Positions 28,164 through 36,467 of a stretch of 49,244 bases of DNA are shown here, piece after piece (positions within the stretch are counted from its first letter, which is position 1; the number at the start of each line of letters is the position of its first letter). The notes under the pieces were generated by a model. It was not told where the DNA came from, did no database searches, and was given only the letters and a program-made list of their open reading frames with translations. The position numbers and the translations under genes were made by a program. The stretch is from NCBI GenBank assembly GCA_021405315.1, contig QWIH01000026.1, positions 1-49,244 of the forward strand, written 5' to 3'. This stretch comes from Leptolyngbya sp. PLA1 (GTDB lineage Bacteria > Planctomycetota > Phycisphaerae > Phycisphaerales > UBA1924).

Positions 28164-29610
28164 TCGCGGAACTGATCACCACGTCCGTGGCGCCGCTCGC
28201 CGCCGCCGCTTCCGCCGATCGCACCGGCACGCCCCAGAGCGTCCCGCCCTGGCGGGCCGGGTCGTCGTCCGCGAACGCGACGATGCGGCACGGAGCGGCG
28301 CGGAACACCTCCTCCATCTCGATCGTGTGTCGTCCTGTGCCATGCACCACCACCGCCTGCCCCGAGAGGGCACCGAGCACCCTGGCGAGTCTCGCCGGGC
28401 CGTCCTCCGGTACCGCGCCGGAGGCACCGCCCCCGCCGCCGCTGAAGGCCCAGTCCCGTGCTCTGGGCCAGGCCCGCGCGGGCCAGGAGGGGGCGCTGTC
28501 CACCAGGGACTCGACGGCGTCAAGCTGCACGCGTGTGGAGAAGGAAGACCGTGCCCTGGCGTGCGCGCCGCGCGAGAGTGCACCCAGGTCGGCCGCGGCG
28601 CGCCGCACACCCGAGGCCATGGCGCTGCCCACGCACGCATCGTCGGCATCAACTGACGCATCCACGAGCACGCCGCTCACACCGTCCTCCACCAGTTCTG
28701 CCGCACCGGAGTCGGTTCGCGTGATCACCGGAACGCAGCCCCGCGAGATGGCCTCGAGCACCGAAAGACTGAGCCCCTCGTGCCTGGAGGCCAGCACCGT
28801 CATGTCCGCCGCGCCGAAGAGCGCCAGCACCCGCTCATTGACCAGAGGCGGGAGCACGGTGACGGACGGAAGCGCGCTCGCGCACGCCCGCACCCTGGCA
28901 GCCGCCGGCCCGTCCCCCACGAGCACCAGTTCATGCCGCACGCCCTGCGAGTCCAGCACCCTGGACATCTCCAGCAGGGCGCTCACACGCTTCTGCGGTT
29001 CATCGAGCCTCCCCGCGTACACCAGCCTGAGAGGCCTGCCGTCGCACATCGGCCGCACCGGAAGGTCCGGCACGTCCACCCCGTGCGTGAGACGCACGAT
29101 GTCCGCCTCGCGGGCCGGAAGCATCGATCGCAGGCCGGACGCCAGCCGCTCGCTCACCCCCGCGAACTTGGAGATCGCGCACTCGTACCTCGCCTGCACG
29201 TGATACTCGTAGGGCAAATCGTTGTGCAGCCACCCAAGCACCCGGACGTCCGCGCGGCGTTGGGTCAGCCCCGCCGCCAGACCGAAGCAGTCCCCGTGCT
29301 GGCTCGGGCAGAGCACTACCGGCCCCCGGGGCGCCAGTTCACGGGCGGCATGCTCGTAGGCGTCCAGAAGCTCCGGCAGCCGCCCCTCGGCCCGCTCCAG
29401 CGGCGAGAATCCGGTGAGGTCCGTCAGGCGGACGCGCGGATCAACCGCCAGCCGAAGCGGTGCGTGTTCGCCCGTCCTCGCGTGCACGATCAGCCCCACA
29501 TCGCGGCCTCGGCCGGCCAAGCCATTCGCCAGCCTCACCGCCCACGTCGCCACTCCGCCGGCGATCAGCCCGCCTGGCAGTGCAATCAGCATGGGAATCC
29601 GATGGGGCAT
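28069..29610 (-). CDS. GT4 glycosyltransferase with C-terminal nucleotide-binding-like domain
   Basis: 513 residues. The first ~355 form a GT-B fold of the GT4 family: LPGGLIAGGVATWAVRLANG at the start, then LVYAGRLDEPQKRVSALLE, LVLVGDGPAAARV and the UDP/GDP-sugar motif ASRHEGLSLSVLEAISRGCV. The last ~115 residues form a separate small Rossmann-like domain: QAVVVHGTGRHTIEMEEVF, then RIVAFADDDPARQGGTLWGV, ATDVVISSAINQQQI and a Tyr-rich end. Comparable domains occur at the C terminus of sugar methyltransferases and in PglD-type acyltransferases. No transmembrane helix is present. It diverges from pstS and overlaps the GT2 gene tail-to-tail. The two transferases may build one surface glycan. Confidence 0.85.
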   Translation of the reverse strand: MPHRIPMLIALPGGLIAGGVATWAVRLANGLAGRGRDVGLIVHARTGEHAPLRLAVDPRVRLTDLTGFSPLERAEGRLPELLDAYEHAARELAPRGPVVLCPSQHGDCFGLAAGLTQRRADVRVLGWLHNDLPYEYHVQARYECAISKFAGVSERLASGLRSMLPAREADIVRLTHGVDVPDLPVRPMCDGRPLRLVYAGRLDEPQKRVSALLEMSRVLDSQGVRHELVLVGDGPAAARVRACASALPSVTVLPPLVNERVLALFGAADMTVLASRHEGLSLSVLEAISRGCVPVITRTDSGAAELVEDGVSGVLVDASVDADDACVGSAMASGVRRAAADLGALSRGAHARARSSFSTRVQLDAVESLVDSAPSWPARAWPRARDWAFSGGGGGASGAVPEDGPARLARVLGALSGQAVVVHGTGRHTIEMEEVFRAAPCRIVAFADDDPARQGGTLWGVPVRSAEAAAASGATDVVISSAINQQQIWRRRGVYERAGLRVHRLYEDWAPRA

Positions 29611-29737
29611 GCCTGTTCCGCTCCCTGACTCGACCGACCATCCTCATCGGCTCAGAACGCCCACGACGGCACATGCCGATCTTGCACACCCAAACACACC
29701 CCTTCCATATTCCCCGACCTGTGCCATGGCACCCTTG

Positions 29738-29797
29738 TTTCACGGAGTCTTCACACTCCGCCGGGGCTGTTCTTCACACCCTCTTTCTAATGTTCAC
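29738..29797 (+). promoter_or_regulatory. Possible Pho-box-like direct repeats upstream of pstS
   Basis: Four copies of TTCAC lie at 29739, 29750, 29773 and 29793. The first pair is exactly 11 bases apart (GTTTCACGGAG then TCTTCACACTC); the second pair is 20 apart. Eleven-base direct repeats with a GTTCACC-like core are the known recognition unit of PhoP in actinobacteria and close to the PhoB unit in proteobacteria. A TCTAAT at 29786-29791 could be the -10 box. The position, 100-160 bases before the start of pstS, fits phosphate-starvation control. No PhoB/PhoR gene is visible here, and planctomycete Pho boxes are not well defined, so this is inference. Confidence 0.4.
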
Positions 29798-29895
29798 CCG
29801 TCCGCAGCACGTGGGCCACGCCGGCCCGCGGGCGGGCCCGCCCCGGACGGCTCGCCGGGTCAACGACCTCCCCGCCCCGCATCAAGGAACCAGCG

Positions 29896-30900
29896 ATGAA
29901 ACCAGTCTCGACCGCCGTCCTCCTGGGCACCCTCTTCCTCGGCACCCTCGCCCACGCCCAGCAGCGTGTGGTGAAGGTCGACGGCTCCAGCACCGTCGCC
30001 CCGATCTCCGAAGCGATGGCCGAGGAGTTCCAGAACGCCAACAAGGGAATGAAGGTGACGGTCGGCACCTCCGGCACGGGAGGCGGGTTCAAGAAGTTCG
30101 TGCGCGGCGAGATCGACATCTCCGACGCATCCCGCCCCATCACCAAGGCGGAGATGGAAGAGTGCGCCAAGGGCGGCATCGAGTACATCGAGCTCCCCGT
30201 CGCGTTCGACGCCCTGACCGTGGTGATCAACAAGCAGAACACCTGGGCCGCCTCGATGACCACCGAGGAGCTCAAGAAGCTCTGGGAGCCCGCGGCTCAG
30301 GGCAAGATCACCAAGTGGAACCAGATCCGCCCCGAGTGGCCGGACGCGGAGATCAAGCTCTTCGGCGCGGGGACCGACTCGGGCACCTTCGAGTACTTCA
30401 CCGAGGCCGTCGTGGGCAAGGCCAAGTCCAGCCGGGGCGACTACACCGCTTCCGAGGATGACAACACGCTCGTGAAGGGCGTGGAGGGTTCCAAGTACGC
30501 CCTGGGCTACTTCGGGATGGCCTACTACGAGGCGCACAAGTCCAAGCTGCAGGCCGTGAAGATCGACTGGATCAAGGACGGGAAGAGCCAGACCGGCGGC
30601 GCGATCGAGCCCTCCGCCGCCAACGTGATCGGCGCCAAGTACAACCCCCTCTCCCGCCCCCTGTTCATCTACGTCAACAAGCAGTCCGCGGAAACCAAGC
30701 CCGAGGTCAAGGCCTTCGTCGACTTCTACCTGAAGAACGCCAAGACGCTGGTCTCCGAGGTCAAGTACGTCCCGCTGCCCGACGCGACCTACGAGGTCGT
30801 CTCCAGCCGCTGGGCCAAGCTCCAGACCGGCACGGTCTTCGGCGGCTCGCACGCCGTGGGCATCTCCCTCGCCGACGTGCTCGCGAAGGAATCCAAGTAG
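29896..30900 (+). CDS. pstS: Phosphate-binding periplasmic protein PstS
   Basis: The substrate-binding subunit of the high-affinity phosphate ABC importer. The 334-residue precursor has a type I signal peptide ending in AHA before QQR (about residue 22), with no lipobox, so the mature protein is free in the periplasm. Phosphate-loop motifs are VDGSSTVAPISEAMAEEF, GTSGTGGGFKKF, ISDASRPITKAE and GAGTDSGTFEYFTE. The C-terminal part with VEGSKYALGYFGMAYYEAHK is standard for the SphX/PstS class. AAGGA lies seven bases before the ATG. An intrinsic terminator directly follows, separating it from pstCAB. Confidence 0.96.
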   Translation: MKPVSTAVLLGTLFLGTLAHAQQRVVKVDGSSTVAPISEAMAEEFQNANKGMKVTVGTSGTGGGFKKFVRGEIDISDASRPITKAEMEECAKGGIEYIELPVAFDALTVVINKQNTWAASMTTEELKKLWEPAAQGKITKWNQIRPEWPDAEIKLFGAGTDSGTFEYFTEAVVGKAKSSRGDYTASEDDNTLVKGVEGSKYALGYFGMAYYEAHKSKLQAVKIDWIKDGKSQTGGAIEPSAANVIGAKYNPLSRPLFIYVNKQSAETKPEVKAFVDFYLKNAKTLVSEVKYVPLPDATYEVVSSRWAKLQTGTVFGGSHAVGISLADVLAKESK

Positions 30901-30938
30901 TTGATCGCGGGACGCCCCGCCCAGATTCCGGTACGATG

Positions 30939-30971
30939 CAAGGGAGCGCCGAGTGGTGCTCCCTTGTTTTT
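30939..30971 (+). terminator. Intrinsic terminator (or attenuator) between pstS and pstC
   Basis: A perfect 9-bp stem, CAAGGGAGC at 30939-30947 pairing with GCTCCCTTG at 30958-30966, with a 10-base loop, is followed at once by five T residues. It starts 38 bases after the pstS stop and ends 23 bases before the pstC ATG. Partial read-through would give much more PstS mRNA than PstCAB mRNA, the usual stoichiometry for a binding protein and its membrane transporter. Confidence 0.8.
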
Positions 30972-30993
30972 CTCCTGAGCCCCTGACCACCCT

Positions 30994-31929
30994 ATGTCCC
31001 AGGTCGCCGCCAACCCCGCCCCCGGAGCGAGAGACGCGATCTCCCGCGCCGCGCGCCGGCGACCCTCGGCCGTCCTCATCGAGTTCGGGCTGCTCCTCGC
31101 CGCGGTTTCCTCGATCCTGATCACGGCCGGCATCGTCTACGTCCTGTTCTCCGAATCCATCCCCTTCTTTCGCGCCGTCCCGCTCTGGGAGTTCCTCACC
31201 GATTCCCAGTGGACACCTCTCTTCGACGACAAGCACTTCGGCATCCTGCCCCTGGTCTGCGGGACGCTCACGACCACGGGCATCGCGCTCCTCGTCGCGC
31301 TCCCGCTCGGCACCATCATCGCGATCTGGCTGAGCGACTTCGCCCGCCCCGGCATCCGCGAGACCGTGAAGCCCATCCTCGAGCTGCTGAGCGCCGTCCC
31401 CACGGTCGTCTTCGGATACTTCGCCATCCAGTTCGTGAGCCCCGCCCTGGGCCGCATCATCCCCGACCTCCCGCTCTTCAACGTCCTCGCCGCCGGCATC
31501 GTGATGGGCATCATGATCGTCCCGTACATCAGTTCGCTCTCGGAGGACGCGATGCGGGCGGTCCCGATGCTGCTCCGCGAAGGGTCGTACGGCATGGGGG
31601 CCAACCGTCTGACGACCGCCATCCGCGTTGTCTTCCCCGCGTCCCTTTCGGGCGTGGGGGCCGCGTACACGCTGGCCATCTCCCGCGCCGTGGGTGAAAC
31701 GATGATCGTGGCCATCGCCGCGGGCATGCAACCCACGCTGACGCTGGACCCCACCAGCCAGGCGCAGACCGTCACCGCGTACATCGTGCAGGTCAGCATG
31801 GGCGACCTGCCCCACGGGAGCCTGGAGTACCAGACCATCTTCGCCGCGGGCCTCACCCTCTTTGTGATGACCCTGGGGTTCAATCTCCTCAGCGTCGCTC
31901 TCCGCCGCAGGTTCAGGCAGGTCTACTGA
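30994..31929 (+). CDS. pstC: Phosphate ABC importer permease PstC
   Basis: 311 residues with six membrane helices. The conserved PstC features are LPLVCGTLTTTGIALLVALP, ILELLSAVPTVVFGYFAIQF, the EAA-type loop MLLREGSYGMGANRLTTAIRVVFPAS and the following SRAVGETMIVAIAAGMQP, which contacts PstA and PstB. The first helix follows a basic N terminus (SRAARRRPS). The TGA stop overlaps the next ATG by one base (TGATG), coupling it to pstA. Expression depends on a promoter before pstS with read-through of the terminator, or on a promoter in the short gap. Confidence 0.96.
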   Translation: MSQVAANPAPGARDAISRAARRRPSAVLIEFGLLLAAVSSILITAGIVYVLFSESIPFFRAVPLWEFLTDSQWTPLFDDKHFGILPLVCGTLTTTGIALLVALPLGTIIAIWLSDFARPGIRETVKPILELLSAVPTVVFGYFAIQFVSPALGRIIPDLPLFNVLAAGIVMGIMIVPYISSLSEDAMRAVPMLLREGSYGMGANRLTTAIRVVFPASLSGVGAAYTLAISRAVGETMIVAIAAGMQPTLTLDPTSQAQTVTAYIVQVSMGDLPHGSLEYQTIFAAGLTLFVMTLGFNLLSVALRRRFRQVY

Positions 31930-33185
31930 TGCGACCCATCGACCAGACCATCCGCCGGGGCATCTTCGCCGATCGCGTCTTCTCGATCATCGGGTGGGCC
32001 TCGCTCCTCTTCTGCCTGTGCATGCTGGGGCTGCTGCTCTACTCCCTGCTCTCCGACGGCGCGTCACGCCTGTCCTGGGACTTCCTCTCCTCCTTCCCTT
32101 CACGCCGCGCCGCGGCGGCGGGCGCCAAGTCGGCGCTCGTGGGCTCGCTCCTCGTCATGCTGATCACAGCCTGCACCGCCATCCCGCTGGGCATCGCCGC
32201 GGGCGTGTACCTCGAGGAATACGCCCGCAAGAACTGGTTCACATCGCTCATCGAGGTCAACATCGCCAACCTCGCCGCCGTCCCGTCCATCATCTACGGC
32301 CTGATGGCCCTTGGCCTGCTCGTGTACCAGTTCCACCTCGGGCAATCAATCCTCACCGGCGGCATCACGCTCGCGTTCCTGATCCTTCCGATCGTCATCG
32401 TGGCGACGCGCGAGGCGCTCCGGTCCATCCCGCAGCACATGAGGGAGGCCGCCTTCGCACTGGGTGCCTCGCGCTGGCAGGTTGTGAGAGATCACCTGCT
32501 CCCGTACTCCACGGGCGGAATCTCCACCGGCGTCATCATCGCCCTCAGCCGAGCCGTGGGAGAAACCGCCCCGCTGGTCACGATCGGCGCCATCTCGTAC
32601 ATCGCGTTCCTGCCACCCTCGCCCTTCTCGGAGCGGCCGTGGCTCCCCGCGACCAACGCGCAGCGGGCCATCGCACCCAACGCACAGGAAGGCCCGCTGG
32701 CCTCCGGGCTCGACGACATGGCCCGCCCCCCTCACTCCGGGACCATCGAAGTTCGCGTCCGTCCCGCCCAGGGCGCCAACACCACGCCCGTGACCACCAC
32801 GCTCGCCTTTGAGCCCTCCATGTCCATCGAGGACCTACGCGCCGCCTTCGACTCGGTGGAGGGACTTTCCGCTTCCCTCACGCCCAGCGGCAACCTCGCC
32901 CTCGCCGCCGACGCCGGCTCGGAGTTCTCCCTCGCCAATGACACCGCAGGGCTGACCCGCGCCCTGGACCTTGACAAGGGCGGAGGGCGTTACGGGCCGG
33001 TGGAGTGGGCCTGGTCGCCCTTCACGGTCCTCCCGATTCAGATGTTCAACTGGCTCTCGAGGCCGGATGAGGCTTTCGCCAAGAACGCCGCCGCCGCGGG
33101 CCTCTTGCTCATGGCGGTTACACTTGGGATGAACGGGGCGGCGATCTTCGTCCGCGCCAGGATGCGCCGGAGGATCAAGTGGTGA
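31929..33185 (+). CDS. pstA: Phosphate ABC importer permease PstA with an inserted periplasmic domain
   Basis: 418 residues; a usual PstA is about 280-300. Helix 1 is at about 18-40. The EAA loop is [20 protein letters not shown] (161-180) and [17 protein letters not shown] follows. Normally the next block [11 protein letters not shown] comes within about 25 residues; here it is at 365-375. The insert (about 238-362) begins with a linker. It then reads [12 protein letters not shown], a Pro/Thr stretch and [19 protein letters not shown], ending [20 protein letters not shown]. By the standard PstA topology the insert faces the periplasm, where PstS docks. Helix 6 and the basic tail ([10 protein letters not shown]) are normal. 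It is coupled to pstC (TGATG) and overlaps or abuts pstB. Confidence 0.92.
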   Translation: MRPIDQTIRRGIFADRVFSIIGWASLLFCLCMLGLLLYSLLSDGASRLSWDFLSSFPSRRAAAAGAKSALVGSLLVMLITACTAIPLGIAAGVYLEEYARKNWFTSLIEVNIANLAAVPSIIYGLMALGLLVYQFHLGQSILTGGITLAFLILPIVIVATREALRSIPQHMREAAFALGASRWQVVRDHLLPYSTGGISTGVIIALSRAVGETAPLVTIGAISYIAFLPPSPFSERPWLPATNAQRAIAPNAQEGPLASGLDDMARPPHSGTIEVRVRPAQGANTTPVTTTLAFEPSMSIEDLRAAFDSVEGLSASLTPSGNLALAADAGSEFSLANDTAGLTRALDLDKGGGRYGPVEWAWSPFTVLPIQMFNWLSRPDEAFAKNAAAAGLLLMAVTLGMNGAAIFVRARMRRRIKW

Positions 33186-33202
33186 CTCCCGGGAGCCCGA
33201 CC

Positions 33203-34069
33203 ATGGCCCGCCCGCCGGAACAAAGCCGGACCCCAGAGGTGAGGGCCGAGTCCCTCGAGCCGTCACTGCCCGGCCCGGGCGATCCCCGCCCGGCCAAGGC
33301 CGAGTGCCGCAACTTCTCCTTTTTCTACGGCTCGTTTCAGGCGGTCAAGCACGTCTCGCTCACCTTCCGGGAGAAAGCCGTCACCGCCCTCATCGGCCCG
33401 TCGGGCTGCGGGAAGACCACGCTCCTCCGGTGCTTCAACCGGATGCACGACCTGTATCCCAACACCCGCTATCAGGGCGGCCTCATCCTCCACTCCGTGG
33501 GCACCGACGGCCAGCGCCGCGAGCTCGACATCGTCGCCCCCTCCACCAACCCCGTCGAGATGCGCATGCGCATCTCCATGGTCTTCCAGAAGCCCAACCC
33601 CTTCCCGAAGTCCATCTTCGAGAACGTGGCCTACGGCCTGCGACTTCGGGGCATCAGCCGGCGCAACGATCTCCGCGACCGCGTCGAGATGGCCCTGCGC
33701 GGCGCCGCGCTCTGGGACGAGGTCAAGGACCGCCTCCAGGGCTCCGCGTACGGGCTCTCCGGAGGTCAGCAGCAGCGGCTGTGCATCGCCAGGGCCTTGG
33801 CCGTGGAGCCGGAGATCGTGCTCTTCGACGAGCCGACAAGCGCGCTCGACCCCATCGCCACCAGCAAGATCGAGGAACTGATCGACAGCATCCGCGAGCG
33901 GGTCACCATCATCATCGTGACCCACAACATGCAGCAGGCGTCTCGCGTCAGCGACTACACCGCCTTCATGTACCTGGGAGAGATGGTGGAGTTCGACCGC
34001 ACCGCCAAGATCTTCCAGAACCCCGCCAAGCCCCTCACGGAGCAGTACATCAGCGGGCGATTCGGCTGA
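33203..34069 (+). CDS. pstB: Phosphate ABC importer ATPase PstB
   Basis: The cytoplasmic ATPase of the Pst importer. It has Walker [19 protein letters not shown], the PstB-specific Q-loop [20 protein letters not shown], signature [15 protein letters not shown], Walker [14 protein letters not shown] and the switch region [19 protein letters not shown]. The C-terminal PstB motif YLGEMVEF is also intact. The ATG at 33203 is used because GGGAG sits seven bases before it. A GTG at 33179, overlapping the pstA stop, would add eight residues. The first ~35 residues are Pro-rich and not conserved. No phoU follows, which is unusual for a pst operon. Confidence 0.95.
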   Translation: MARPPEQSRTPEVRAESLEPSLPGPGDPRPAKAECRNFSFFYGSFQAVKHVSLTFREKAVTALIGPSGCGKTTLLRCFNRMHDLYPNTRYQGGLILHSVGTDGQRRELDIVAPSTNPVEMRMRISMVFQKPNPFPKSIFENVAYGLRLRGISRRNDLRDRVEMALRGAALWDEVKDRLQGSAYGLSGGQQQRLCIARALAVEPEIVLFDEPTSALDPIATSKIEELIDSIRERVTIIIVTHNMQQASRVSDYTAFMYLGEMVEFDRTAKIFQNPAKPLTEQYISGRFG

Positions 34070-34230
34070 TAGAGGATGCGGAAGGTGTGTATTCTCCTCT
34101 CCAGGATCGCTTGCACCACACCGCAGTTCTGGTAACCTTTGGGTCGGGGTATGGTGTCTCGGCCGGTGCGTCTCGAGCCGGTTGGTTCTGGTTTTCTCGT
34201 TCCCCCTTTTTCCTCAGGAGTGTTCCGACC

Positions 34231-35589
34231 ATGCGAACCGAATCCATCGGCTGTGGACTTCTCGCCGCCCTCTGCTTCACGGGCGGTGCGCTCGCCGCCG
34301 GCCCTGACGTCACGCTGCTGGATATCCAGTCCACCTCCAACTACGGGGCCGTGGGCGGCATCCGGGGCTACGCGATCGGCAGCCACACCTGCAACATCGG
34401 CACCACCAACCTCATCTGGGCCAACAACGGGACCCCCGCCCTGGCGATGAACGCCTACCGCCTGCACAACGGCCGCCTCATGCAGATCGGACTCGCGAAC
34501 TGCAAGACAGCCTGCTGCGCCGCCGCCGGTTCCGGCTGCGGTGCCACCTGCAACGGCCAGGGCGGCTCCGTCCTCGGCGCCGGCTGCCTGGACGTCTACG
34601 GCTCCGGGTTCAATGGCGGTCAGACCCGTCTGGCACCCCGCTCGGTCATCAACGGGTTCACGGGCACCATCGGCTCGTACCCCGGTTCGACGGGCGATGC
34701 CATCTTCCGCCGTCTGCAGATTCGCCAGACCGACCTCACCGCAGCGAACTTTCCCGGCGCCCTCTACTTCGTCGAGGGTGTGTATGTCGCGACGGATGAC
34801 GCCGCGGGCGGAGCATGGCTCAACAACGCCACCTACAAGCGCGTGACGGTCGATGCCTCCTTCAACCTGAACCTCACAGGGGCTGCGTACACGCAGATCC
34901 CCGCCATCCGCGCGTGGCGCGATCACGGCCTGGGCGCGAACACCGTTGACCCCGCCGTCAACATCGGCCAGGTGACCATCCCCGGCGAGGGCACCTTCTG
35001 GTGGGCCAGCAAGGTTCGGAACCTCGGAAACGGCCGCTGGCTGTACGACTACGCCGTCTTCAACCTCAACTCCGACCGCGCGGGCGGCTCCTTCGTGGTG
35101 CCCGTCGCCCCCGGAGTGACCGTCTCGAACATCGGCTCCAACCAGCCCTTCTATCACTCCGGCGAACCCGCGAGCTACAGCGACACCTGGACCGCAACCC
35201 GCACCGCCAACACCGTCACCTTCGCCACCCCCCAGACGTTCCAGCAGAACGCCAACTCCTCCGCCCTCCGCTGGGGCACCATGTACAACTTCTGGTTCGA
35301 GGCCGACGTGCCCCCCACCCCCGACGCCCCTGTCACCCTCAACACCTTCAAGCCCGGCGCGACCCTCGTCCCGCCCCTTCGCGCGGGGGCTCCTTCCGTG
35401 CCCCCCTGCAACCCCGATCTTGACGGCGACGGCAACGTCGACCAGGACGACGTGAACTACCTCGTCAACGTCATCGGCGGCGGGGCCAACCCCGGCGGCA
35501 TCAACCCCGATTTCAACAACGACGGCAACGCCGATCAGGACGACGTGAGCGCCCTCGTCAACCGCGTCGCCGGCGGCGCCTGCCCCTGA
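34231..35589 (+). CDS. Secreted protein with C-terminal GC-type dockerin-like tail
   Basis: 452 residues with a signal peptide (LLAALCFTGGALAA). The body (about 25-385) is predicted beta-rich and is not a family I recognise. It has a Cys-rich patch around 95-115 (CKTACCAAAGSGCGATC) and phrases such as RLAPRSVINGFTG and TFWWASKVRNLGNGRWLYDY. The last 55 residues are two EF-hand-like calcium loops, DLDGDGNVDQDDVNYLVNVI and DFNNDGNADQDDVSALVNRV, ending AGGACP. This tail recurs on many planctomycete exported proteins and probably acts as a sorting or anchoring signal. The ATG at 34231 has AGGAG upstream and a strong terminator follows the gene. It starts 161 bp after pstB and is probably an independent unit. 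Confidence 0.8.
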   Translation: MRTESIGCGLLAALCFTGGALAAGPDVTLLDIQSTSNYGAVGGIRGYAIGSHTCNIGTTNLIWANNGTPALAMNAYRLHNGRLMQIGLANCKTACCAAAGSGCGATCNGQGGSVLGAGCLDVYGSGFNGGQTRLAPRSVINGFTGTIGSYPGSTGDAIFRRLQIRQTDLTAANFPGALYFVEGVYVATDDAAGGAWLNNATYKRVTVDASFNLNLTGAAYTQIPAIRAWRDHGLGANTVDPAVNIGQVTIPGEGTFWWASKVRNLGNGRWLYDYAVFNLNSDRAGGSFVVPVAPGVTVSNIGSNQPFYHSGEPASYSDTWTATRTANTVTFATPQTFQQNANSSALRWGTMYNFWFEADVPPTPDAPVTLNTFKPGATLVPPLRAGAPSVPPCNPDLDGDGNVDQDDVNYLVNVIGGGANPGGINPDFNNDGNADQDDVSALVNRVAGGACP

Positions 35590-35615
35590 GCCGACTCCAC
35601 GCGTCACGAATCCAC

Positions 35616-35649
35616 AGGCGTGAGCCCCGCGGCTCACGCCTTTTCTTTT
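35616..35649 (+). terminator. Intrinsic terminator after the dockerin-tailed gene
   Basis: A perfect 11-bp stem (AGGCGTGAGCC at 35616-35626 with GGCTCACGCCT at 35631-35641) closes a 4-base loop (CCGC) and runs into TTTTCTTTT. It lies 27 bases after the stop codon. It is the clearest terminator in the window. Confidence 0.88.
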
Positions 35650-35726
35650 GCTCGCTGCCTCCCCCGCGTGGTCTCGCCGGTATGCAAAGGACCGTCAACT
35701 CCAGGGGGGGGTGCCCGGGAGCTTCC

Positions 35727-36467
35727 GTGGAACTTCAGCCTCCGCTTCAATCCGTCCCCTGCCCCGCGTGCACCTACGACCTCGCCGGCGTGCCCGACGG
35801 CCCGTGCCCCGAGTGCGGCGCTCTCTTCACGAGGGAGGCCATCGCCAAAGCCAAAGAGGCGAGCGCGTCCCGGGGAAGCATGTCCATGCGCCGGGGCTTC
35901 GCGGCCCTTTCGCTCGGCATGTCCGTCGCGCTCTGCGTCATGTGCCGCCCGTGGGGAGAGTTCGACAACGGCATCGCGACCTTCTGGAGCATGTGCGTCT
36001 GGGGTTTCGCGCTGCTGTGGCTCTTCGGCGTGATGCCTCAGTTGAAGGCGTCGCCCCTGGGGGCGCTCTGGCTGCTCTTCCCCGCCATCGCCGTGCCGAC
36101 CGGGTTTCACGGCTGGCCGATGCTCTTCGCTGCCGTACCTTCGCTCATCGCCGGGTGGTGGAGCGTCCGCTTCGCGTACAACCACCGACCGATCCAGACA
36201 CTCCTGTGCATCGGCGGAGCGCTCCTTTTGCCCGCGACGCTCTATGTCGCCTGGGTCAACACCCAGGTCTGGACGGGGCCCGCCTGGACATGGTGCTCCT
36301 TCGACCTGCCGGACTCGTCGGGGCACTGGCGCACGCTCTACCGGGCCGAAGCACGGCCGTACGCCGTGACGCTCTCCGTGCTTCTCTCCATCTTCTGGGT
36401 TGTGCTCGGGGCGGCGCTCTGGCGTGACGTTGACCGGGCCCGGTCCATCAGCCGCAGCGGTGCCTAG
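35727..36467 (+). CDS. Zinc-ribbon membrane protein of unknown function
   Basis: 246 residues. The N terminus is a short zinc ribbon, CPACTYDL then CPECGALF, with two CxxC pairs 17 residues apart, typical of a planctomycete protein type. After a polar linker come about six membrane helices (e.g. [51 protein letters not shown] and the final [18 protein letters not shown]). No catalytic motif is visible. The GTG at 35727 is preferred because GGGAG lies five bases upstream; the frame also has an ATG at 35682 without a ribosome binding site. Its TAG shares the CTAG tetranucleotide with the stop of the convergent sucD. Confidence 0.68.
   Translation: MELQPPLQSVPCPACTYDLAGVPDGPCPECGALFTREAIAKAKEASASRGSMSMRRGFAALSLGMSVALCVMCRPWGEFDNGIATFWSMCVWGFALLWLFGVMPQLKASPLGALWLLFPAIAVPTGFHGWPMLFAAVPSLIAGWWSVRFAYNHRPIQTLLCIGGALLLPATLYVAWVNTQVWTGPAWTWCSFDLPDSSGHWRTLYRAEARPYAVTLSVLLSIFWVVLGAALWRDVDRARSISRSGA

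Noticed and set aside
29860..31815. A 651-residue open frame on the minus strand across pstS and pstC
   Set aside because: It is the complement of well-supported pst genes. Its residues are Gly/Val/Asp/His-rich as expected from a shadow of high-GC codons, and no family motif is visible.
34231..35589. Reading the dockerin tail as part of a cellulosome
   Set aside because: No cohesin, scaffoldin or cellulase module is present, and the ending in Gly-Cys-Pro fits a sorting tail of planctomycete exported proteins better.
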